This document shows positions 1-6,120 of a stretch of DNA of 17,857 bases, in pieces. Where the stretch lies: the NCBI GenBank assembly GCA_947496905.1, contig CANMEW010000018.1, positions 1 through 17,857 on the forward strand, in the 5' to 3' direction. The position numbers and the translations under genes are program-made. The notes beneath the pieces were generated by a model, which was not told the origin of the DNA, searched no databases, and was given only the letters and a program-made list of their open reading frames with translations. This stretch comes from Rickettsiales bacterium. GTDB lineage: Bacteria > Pseudomonadota > Alphaproteobacteria > Rickettsiales > UBA1997. How positions within the stretch are numbered: position 1 is the first letter of the stretch; each line of letters begins with the position of its first letter.

Positions 1-305
1 AGTCTTCAGCAACCAAAGCAAAAGAACGAGATACCGCGGAATTGCCAAGAATCAATTCCACGCCTTCATGCAAACGATTGCTTTTAATCTCAAGAGATTG
101 GTGGTCTTAACCAACGATTCTCTCACACAAATCACCAGCCCACCACCTCTCACAACATGAACAAGGGAGCAATGCGCCAGATGTTTACCAAAAGCAGAAA
201 AATACCAAAATCCACCAAAATTATTTCAAGAAACTGAATAATTTCTAACAAAATTCTCCAACTTTTTTGATGAAGAAAATTTTTGAGCTTGGGTTTTTTG
301 AAAAG
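1..305 (-). pseudogene. Possible decayed membrane-protein gene, running off left edge
   Basis: No intact gene covers this stretch. On the minus strand one frame is open from 305 to a stop at 150-152 and encodes a basic start followed by a strongly hydrophobic segment (for example ILVDFGIFLLLVNIW). A second frame continues with GGLVICVRESLVK up to about 106. A third frame then stays open to base 1 with LHEGVELILGNSAVSR. Joining them needs two single-base losses, near 153 and near 106. Seen: three consecutive protein-like segments in three frames. Inferred: a gene broken by frameshifts, or sequencing errors in an intact gene. I do not recognise the family. The same region also forms an imperfect hairpin around 91-123, so a non-coding explanation is possible. 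Confidence 0.22.
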
Positions 306-396
306 TTAGATTTACAACGGCCCCATAAATCTCGCCAAAAAAAACCTATCTCTAGAATTAGCGCAAGAATGCATTAATCATTGCTGCAATAAGTTC

Positions 397-618
397 TTGG
401 AGGATGTCAGAAATCACAGGTCTGTGTTGCTAGTGCAAAAGAACTTCCTGCCGACAATTGAGGAGGGAGGCAGAGAAAGTGATTCAGAAGATGAATCGCC
501 TACTAAGTGGAGGGATCGTGTTAGAAGTAGCGGCTCAACATCACAGACGTCATCCCCATCGTCACTTGGCTCTATTGGATCAAACGACCTTAACGGCTCT
601 GGCTCAGTGAGGAAATAA
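397..618 (+). CDS. Small serine-rich acidic protein, hypothetical
   Basis: A 73-codon frame starting at TTG, 52 bp upstream of the virB10-like gene. The protein has an N-terminal mixed segment and a C-terminal half very rich in Ser, Gly and acidic residues (SDSEDESP, then SSGSTSQTSSPSSLGS), so it is probably disordered. No signal peptide or membrane segment is seen. The frame is open further upstream from base 310 without an ATG, and reads a plausible helical stretch (NLSLELAQECINHCC) before the TTG. A separate short frame with an ATG, 270-377, ends in the next frame. Removing one T from the run at 311-313 would join both into about 115 residues beginning MKKIFELGFF. So this may be the tail of a frameshifted gene. 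An antisense frame over the same bases is also open, which lowers confidence. No family is recognised. Confidence 0.35.
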   Translation: MEDVRNHRSVLLVQKNFLPTIEEGGRESDSEDESPTKWRDRVRSSGSTSQTSSPSSLGSIGSNDLNGSGSVRK

Positions 619-670
619 TTTTTCTCCATCATCTATTACCTTTTATCTCGAATAAATTCTACGATTCAAA

Positions 671-1972
671 ATGAAATCAAAGCCTACAAAAAAACAGGAT
701 CTCGATCTCGAACAAGATGATGATGACGTAGAAATAGAATATTCTGGCCCAGGAATTGCCGCGGCGAAAAAAAGTAAAGTTACTGTTGTTGCTGCGTCAG
801 CAGTTCTAATCACGCTGGTGCTTTATTTTTTCTTTTTCAAAAGCGCTGATCAGTCAAAGGAAAATTTGGAAGTGGTTGAAGTTCCAAAGGCGGCATCAGT
901 TGCTGCGAGCGAAACAGGAAAATCTCCTTTCGAAATTGAAGTCCCAAAAGAAAAGCCAAAGGAAGAGGCGGAATTGCTTTTAAAACCAGCAACGCCAGAT
1001 GTTCCTACTCTACCAGAATTACCAAAAGAAGCCGTTGCACCGGAAGCTCTAAACTTAACTCCAGAGCAAGATCCTAATCAGCAATTACTGCCAACGCAGC
1101 AAAATCAAGCGAACCAGCAGGCGGAGCAGAAGCCAGCGCAACCACCTGCAGCAGAAGTAAAGAAGGAAGAAAAAAAGGAGGATAAAAAAGAGCTTAATCC
1201 GCGCTACTCTCCAATAATTGTTTTTTCTGGCGGCGGCGCTGGACCAGCTCTCGGAGTTGGTTACGACAAAAATATTGTGAAGCTGAAAGAAGATCCAATT
1301 TCGGCGCTGCAAAAAACCCAAGCGGCAATCGTCTCGTCTTACATCGATGACCGTATTCACACCATTGCGCAAGGTAAGTTGCTAACTGCAGTTTTGGAAA
1401 CTGCGATCAACACCGAAATTCCGGGATCGGTGAGGGCGGTGGTTAGTCACGATGTTTACGGTGAATCGGGAAATGAGGTTTTAATTCCAAGAGGGTCGAG
1501 ATTATTTGGATCTTATTCCAGCAAGGTTTCGAGGGGACAGGGTAGAGTAGAAATTGGCTGGACGCGCTTGATTCGTTCCGACGGTGTTGATTTAGCAATT
1601 AGCTTCAATGCCTCTGATCAATTTGGTAGGTCTGGTATTGCTGGAGAAGTAGACAATAAATACAGTTCAGTAATCACCAACTCGATGTTGACCAGCATTC
1701 TAGCCGTTGGCGGTGTTGCTGCAGCGCAAAAACTTTTGACGAATAACTCAGCAACCACAACCACAACCAATCCTACGCAAGGTACTACCACAACAACCGG
1801 CAGCGCAACCAACCAAGCTCTTTACGACGTAACGAAAACCATCATCAACACAGTTGGTCAAATTATTGGTAGCAGCATCGACATCAATCCCGTCATCAGA
1901 GTTCCGCAAGGCGCTAGAATCACTGTTATCGTGAATGCTGACATCAATGTCCCATCCCTCAGCAAAAAATAA
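671..1972 (+). CDS. virB10: VirB10/TrbI-like type IV secretion channel protein
   Basis: VirB10-family proteins span both membranes and form the energised core and outer-membrane pore of a type IV secretion system. The 433-residue product has the expected order: a short acidic cytoplasmic head (DLEQDDDDVEIE, about 11-22), one transmembrane helix at about 36-57, a long periplasmic Pro/Gln-rich then Lys/Glu-rich linker (about 88-175), and a C-terminal TrbI domain from about 205. The TrbI domain shows LLTAVLETAINTEIPG, RAVVSHDVYG, VLIPRGSRLFGSY and a final RVPQGARITVIVNADI. Between the two pore helices lies a Thr/Asn-rich loop with two runs of about five threonines, where the family has its outer-membrane-exposed antenna loop. 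No VirB8, VirB9, VirB11 or VirD4 gene is in the window. Its TAA overlaps the next ATG by one base (TAATG), indicating coupling. No clear Shine-Dalgarno precedes the start. Confidence 0.87.
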   Translation: MKSKPTKKQDLDLEQDDDDVEIEYSGPGIAAAKKSKVTVVAASAVLITLVLYFFFFKSADQSKENLEVVEVPKAASVAASETGKSPFEIEVPKEKPKEEAELLLKPATPDVPTLPELPKEAVAPEALNLTPEQDPNQQLLPTQQNQANQQAEQKPAQPPAAEVKKEEKKEDKKELNPRYSPIIVFSGGGAGPALGVGYDKNIVKLKEDPISALQKTQAAIVSSYIDDRIHTIAQGKLLTAVLETAINTEIPGSVRAVVSHDVYGESGNEVLIPRGSRLFGSYSSKVSRGQGRVEIGWTRLIRSDGVDLAISFNASDQFGRSGIAGEVDNKYSSVITNSMLTSILAVGGVAAAQKLLTNNSATTTTTNPTQGTTTTTGSATNQALYDVTKTIINTVGQIIGSSIDINPVIRVPQGARITVIVNADINVPSLSKK

Positions 1973-2814
1973 TGAACAAAAGGATTAACCTTCATTTGAT
2001 CTCCGATTCAACGGGAGAGACCTTAAGCTCGGTTGCGCGCGCGGTTTTATCTCAGTTTGAGGGAGTTGATTCAAATGACTTTATCTGGCCGTTAGTGCGC
2101 ACAAAGCCACAACTTGATCGTGTAATGGAGTCAATCACTAAAGATCCCGGCATTGTTTTATACACCATTTTGCATGATGAGCTAATCGAGGAATTAAAAA
2201 AGCGGTGCTACGTAATGAAGGTGCCCTGCATCCCAGTTTTGTCTCACATCATTGGAGAATTTTCCAATTATCTCGGCATGAATATTAGCCACACTATTGG
2301 TCGTCAGCACTTGCTTGATGGAGAATATTTTTCGCGAGTTGAGGCGATTAGCTACACAATCACGCATGATGATGGTCAATCGAGTTGGGATTTGTACGAT
2401 GCAGATATTGTTGTGGTTGGGGTGTCGCGCACATCAAAATCACCGACGTCGGTCTATCTTTCTTGCCGTGGTTACAAAACTGCTAACATCCCGTTTGTCT
2501 CAATTGCCACAATCCCCGAGACGCTTTACGATTTGAAAAAACCTCTAATTGTTGGACTGACAATTAATCCAGAAAAGCTGGTGCAGATCAGGCAGACACG
2601 CTTGCACTCATTAGGTCAAAATGCTGACAGCAACTACATCGACATCGAGGCGGTGGAAAGTGAAATTGCGGAATCGAGAAAGTTATTTTCCAAATTAAAT
2701 TGTCCGATCATCGATGTGACAAAAAGATCAGTCGAAGAAACTGCTGCTAAAATTATCCAGCTACTACAAGAGAAAAAAATTAAAGAAAAATATTCGAACG
2801 GAGATCAAGAATGA
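1972..2814 (+). CDS. PPDK/PEP synthase regulatory protein (DUF299 kinase/pyrophosphorylase)
   Basis: A bifunctional cytosolic regulator: in this family it inactivates pyruvate phosphate dikinase (or PEP synthase) by ADP-dependent phosphorylation of a threonine near the catalytic histidine, and reactivates it by phosphate-dependent dephosphorylation producing pyrophosphate. The 280-residue length is normal. Seen: the N-terminal HLISDSTGETL (8-18), and the family P-loop GVSRTSKSPTS at 150-160 followed by YLSCRGYKTANIPFV and a VGLTINPEKL segment. The target, ppdK, lies on the opposite strand in the same window with the regulated Thr and catalytic His intact, and no PEP synthase gene is seen, so PPDK is the likely substrate. 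The gene is coupled on both sides: 1-nt overlap with the virB10-like gene, 4-nt overlap (ATGA) with the response regulator. Confidence 0.93.
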   Translation: MNKRINLHLISDSTGETLSSVARAVLSQFEGVDSNDFIWPLVRTKPQLDRVMESITKDPGIVLYTILHDELIEELKKRCYVMKVPCIPVLSHIIGEFSNYLGMNISHTIGRQHLLDGEYFSRVEAISYTITHDDGQSSWDLYDADIVVVGVSRTSKSPTSVYLSCRGYKTANIPFVSIATIPETLYDLKKPLIVGLTINPEKLVQIRQTRLHSLGQNADSNYIDIEAVESEIAESRKLFSKLNCPIIDVTKRSVEETAAKIIQLLQEKKIKEKYSNGDQE

Positions 2815-4259
2815 CCAAATACAATGTGCTAATCGTTGATGATGAGCCAATACAACTTAAGGTTATTGGTCGTTTTGTTGAGGGCTTAGGCTACAACTTA
2901 TTTACAATGAATAGCGGAATGGAGGTGGTTGACTTTTTTGTGAGCAAAAAAGCCGTTAAAGGAGTTTCTTGTGATGACACTGACGTGATCTTACTTGATC
3001 TCTCTATGCCGGATCTTGATGGCTTCGACGTCATGAGGAAAATTGAAAAAATTAGAGGCGATACCCAGATCATTGTTTTGACGGCTAACAATGATGTGGC
3101 TTTAGCTACGGCAGCACTAAACACTGGGGCGCTTGATTACATTGTTAAGGGTGAAAAAGACTTCATCGCTCGTCTTACATCCGCCCTCAGAAATGCCATC
3201 GACAAAAAATACCTAAAATATTTGGTTTCTCACCTCGACAGATTGGGAAAAAATCGTGTAATTTTTTCTGACATTCTTGGTAAGAATAGAGAGTTTTGTG
3301 ATGCGATAAATTTGGCACAAAAAGCATCCTCTTCACTGATTCCAGTGTTGATCGAAGGAGGAAGTGGATCTGGAAAAGAGTTGCTTGCGCGCGCCATTCA
3401 CGGGTCTGGACCTCGCGCTGGGAAACCATTTATTGTTGTGGAATGCGATTTGCTAGCAGGCGATGGTGCTGAGGAAAAAATATTTGGATCGGACAAGGCT
3501 TTGTCAGACGGAGAAGCTAAGAATATCGGCAAATTGCGCGAAGCGAATCATGGTACAATTTTTTTCAAAAGAATTGAGGCTCTGAAATATGAAACCCAAG
3601 TTAAGCTTCTGCGCTTCATGCGAGAAGGAGAATTTGTTCCCGTTGATGGAAAATCTCCGGTTCCAGCCAATGTGCGTATAATCTCTGCCACTACGCATGA
3701 TTTAAAAAAAATGGTCATGACAAAAAAAGTTCGTGAAGATTTTTTCTACTGCATCTCAACCTTTTTAATCAAAATTCCCTCTCTCAAGGATCGTGGAGCA
3801 GAGGACATAAAAATTTTGGCCAATAATTTTTGTCGCGATTTCTGTATTAGTGAGAATAGGAGAGTGAAGACCGTCAGTGATAGGGTGTTGAAATTATTGT
3901 GTGACTACGACTGGAAGGGAAATGTTCGCCAGTTGAAAAATATTATTTTCCGCGCAGTAGTTTTTTGTGATGGAGATGTACTAGAGCCAGAAGACTTCCC
4001 GCATCTACTCAATAACGAAAATAACATCGTCACAAAAAGTAATGCGGTAACCAAAAAGAAGGTCGGACTTCGCAGTGAGTTAATTGATATTTTTGATGAT
4101 GGTGGAAGGTGCAAAACCATCGATGTTATTGAAGAGGAGGTCGTCAGGATATTGCTCGAGATTTTTAGTGGAAATCTGTCTGAAGTCTCCAAGCAGTTAG
4201 GCATCGGTAGGTCAACAATCTATCGCAAATTAAAAACCATTAATGACGGAGAGGTTTAA
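2811..4259 (+). CDS. NtrC-type response regulator with degenerate AAA+ domain
   Basis: Three-domain response regulator of 482 residues. The receiver domain (about 4-125) has the acidic pair D10-D11, phospho-acceptor D63, T91 and K113, so it looks phosphorylatable. The central sigma54-activator AAA+ domain (about 150-395) keeps Walker A (GGSGSGKE, K189) and the GNVRQL sensor II region (370-375). However, the GAFTGA loop is absent, the Walker B site reads GTIFFKRI (248-255) where the family has GTLFLDEI, and the second arginine of the RED-YYR motif is Cys314. The C-terminus ends in a Fis-type helix-turn-helix (about 455-475, LSEVSKQLGIGRSTIYRKL). By family knowledge it should bind DNA but not hydrolyse ATP normally or remodel sigma54 holoenzyme; Rhodobacter capsulatus NtrC is a precedent for an activator lacking GAFTGA. 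GGAG at 2800-2803 is a good ribosome site. No partner histidine kinase is present in the window. Confidence 0.88.
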   Translation: MTKYNVLIVDDEPIQLKVIGRFVEGLGYNLFTMNSGMEVVDFFVSKKAVKGVSCDDTDVILLDLSMPDLDGFDVMRKIEKIRGDTQIIVLTANNDVALATAALNTGALDYIVKGEKDFIARLTSALRNAIDKKYLKYLVSHLDRLGKNRVIFSDILGKNREFCDAINLAQKASSSLIPVLIEGGSGSGKELLARAIHGSGPRAGKPFIVVECDLLAGDGAEEKIFGSDKALSDGEAKNIGKLREANHGTIFFKRIEALKYETQVKLLRFMREGEFVPVDGKSPVPANVRIISATTHDLKKMVMTKKVREDFFYCISTFLIKIPSLKDRGAEDIKILANNFCRDFCISENRRVKTVSDRVLKLLCDYDWKGNVRQLKNIIFRAVVFCDGDVLEPEDFPHLLNNENNIVTKSNAVTKKKVGLRSELIDIFDDGGRCKTIDVIEEEVVRILLEIFSGNLSEVSKQLGIGRSTIYRKLKTINDGEV

Positions 4260-4264
4260 GGCGC

Positions 4265-5866
4265 ATGATTACAAAAAAACCGCGCGTTTACCTCTACGAC
4301 TCAACTCTGCGCGATGGCGCGCAAACCAGCACAGTTAACTTTAATGTGCAGGACAAGATTGAGATCGCCAAAATTTTAGATGGTCTTGGAATCGATTACA
4401 TCGAAGGCGGATGGCCTGGAGCAAACCCCACTGATGACGAATTTTTTGCTGATCTACCTCATTTAAAAAAATCCCAATTTGTTGCTTTCGGCATGACCTG
4501 TCGTACCGGTGTTTCAGCCGCTAATGACGCTGGTCTAAACGCGCTCATCAATGCCAATGTGAAGTCAGTTTGTATTGTTGGAAAATGTTGGGATTTTCAT
4601 CTCGAGCATGCTTTGCACATTTCTGAAAAAGAGAATTTGGAAATGATCGCAAGCTCCATCAAGCACATCGTCAAAAAGAAAAAAGAGGCAATGTTTGACG
4701 CCGAGCATTTTTTCGACGGATTCAAAGCAAATCCGGAATTTGCTCTGCGCGCAATCAAGGCTGCGTTTGATGCTAAGGCGCGGTGGATTGTGCTTTGCGA
4801 CACTAATGGTGGAACGCTGCCAAATGAAATTTCCGCAATTGTTCAAGAAATTGTTAAACATATTCCCGGGGAAAATTTAGGTATTCACTGCCACAATGAC
4901 ACTGGTAATGCCGTCGCCAATTCAATTGCTGCGGTGTCAGCTGGGGTGAGGCAAGTGCAGGGAACAATCAATGGTCTTGGCGAGAGATGCGGCAATGCTA
5001 ATCTCGTCAGCATCATTCCAACCCTGATGCTAAAGATGGGATGCGATGTTGGAATCGATGAAAGTCGCCTAAAAAATCTGGTTAAAACTTCTAACTTTCT
5101 CGACGATTTGCTAAATAAAGAGCGCGACAAATTTGCGCCTTATGTTGGGCAATATGCCTTTGCTCACAAGGGTGGATTGCATGTTTCTGCGGTAGCTAAA
5201 AATGCTAAATCTTACGAACATATTGAGCCCGAAAAAGTTGGTAATCAGCGTCAAATAATGATCTCTGATCAAGCTGGTCGCTCCAACATCATTTCGCGTT
5301 TGAAAAAAATTGGCATTGAACTGCTTGACGAAATTAAGGTCAGTCAGGTTGCAGACTTAGTGAATAAGGTGAAGGAGCTGGAGGCTCAGGGCTACGCTTA
5401 CGATGCAGCTGATGCTAGCTTCGAAATTTTGGCAAAAAGATCACTTTCAACAGTTCCTAATTTTTTCGATCTAGTCGGATTCAGAGTCTTGGATGAGAGG
5501 AAATTTGATGGTAAGGGGCGAGTTATTACCATTGCTGAGGCGACAATAAAAATTAAAATTGGCAATAAAATTACCATGGCGGTTGCCGAAGGAAATGGAC
5601 CAGTTAACGCTCTCGACAAAGCTTTGCGCAAAGCTCTTTCGCGTAAATATCCAAGTCTAAAAAATGTGCGCTTAACCGATTACAAAGTTAGAATCCTTAC
5701 ACCTTCCGCCGGCACTCAAGCAATTACTCGAGTACAAATAAAATCTCAAGATGACGAGGGTAATCAATGGACCACAATCGGTGTTTCCGAAAACATCGTT
5801 GATGCCTCTTTTCGCGCTCTTCACGACAGCATCACCTACAAGCTAATGACGTTCCTGAAACGCTGA
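4265..5866 (+). CDS. cimA: (R)-citramalate synthase
   Basis: Condenses pyruvate with acetyl-CoA to (R)-citramalate, the threonine-independent first step to 2-oxobutanoate and isoleucine. The 533-residue length fits the long CimA subfamily rather than 2-isopropylmalate synthase. Seen: an N-terminal HMGL-like TIM barrel with STLRDGAQTS (13-22; catalytic R16-D17), the typical IEGGWPGANPTDDEFF segment (46-61), metal ligands in GIHCHNDTGN (H208, H210) and NGLGERCGN, then a linker. The C-terminal LeuA-type dimer/regulatory domain covers about 400-520, where the family binds isoleucine as feedback inhibitor. Homocitrate or isopropylmalate synthase is less likely because of the CimA-specific N-terminal segment. 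It starts 5 nt after the regulator gene, with AAGG at 4258-4261 as a ribosome site, and its TGA overlaps the next ATG by one base. Confidence 0.93.
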   Translation: MITKKPRVYLYDSTLRDGAQTSTVNFNVQDKIEIAKILDGLGIDYIEGGWPGANPTDDEFFADLPHLKKSQFVAFGMTCRTGVSAANDAGLNALINANVKSVCIVGKCWDFHLEHALHISEKENLEMIASSIKHIVKKKKEAMFDAEHFFDGFKANPEFALRAIKAAFDAKARWIVLCDTNGGTLPNEISAIVQEIVKHIPGENLGIHCHNDTGNAVANSIAAVSAGVRQVQGTINGLGERCGNANLVSIIPTLMLKMGCDVGIDESRLKNLVKTSNFLDDLLNKERDKFAPYVGQYAFAHKGGLHVSAVAKNAKSYEHIEPEKVGNQRQIMISDQAGRSNIISRLKKIGIELLDEIKVSQVADLVNKVKELEAQGYAYDAADASFEILAKRSLSTVPNFFDLVGFRVLDERKFDGKGRVITIAEATIKIKIGNKITMAVAEGNGPVNALDKALRKALSRKYPSLKNVRLTDYKVRILTPSAGTQAITRVQIKSQDDEGNQWTTIGVSENIVDASFRALHDSITYKLMTFLKR

Positions 5867-6120
5867 TGGAGAGATACGAGAGGCAGAAGGCAGATTTTTT
5901 AGACAATCTGCAACCAGATGATTTTCGGAATGGTGGAAGTTTTAATCAGGCGGAAATTATTGTTGATCAGCTGAACAAGTCGCTGCATCAGGCAGTGCAG
6001 CGCAATGAAGATCCTGAAGAATTTATTAGAAAAGCGGTCACCCATCTTTTTCGTGAAAATTCTCCTGCGATTGAGAAGGCAATTAATCTCTCGAAAATTT
6101 ACCTCAAAGTAATTCTATGA
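5866..6120 (+). CDS. Hypothetical 84-residue protein, last gene of the cimA block
   Basis: I do not recognise a family. The product is small, charged and predicted largely helical, with no signal peptide or transmembrane segment (MERYERQKADFLDNL, then QAEIIVDQLNKSLHQAVQRN and an IRKAVTHLF segment). The start overlaps the cimA stop by one base (TGATG), which argues strongly that it is translated. The last six bases overlap the end of ppdK on the other strand, so the two transcripts converge with no space for a terminator between them. It could be a small accessory protein or an adaptor for a neighbouring enzyme, but nothing in the sequence shows which. Confidence 0.72.
   Translation: MERYERQKADFLDNLQPDDFRNGGSFNQAEIIVDQLNKSLHQAVQRNEDPEEFIRKAVTHLFRENSPAIEKAINLSKIYLKVIL

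Noticed and set aside
91..150. tRNA-like appearance of the hairpin near 91-123
   Set aside because: The stem has a mismatch, and no T-arm consensus, anticodon arm or acceptor pairing could be fitted on either strand.
414..632. Minus-strand frame of 72 codons antisense to the serine-rich ORF
   Set aside because: It is the mirror of a Ser/Asp-rich plus frame, has no ribosome site or family resemblance, and only one strand is likely coding; the plus frame has better context with the following gene.
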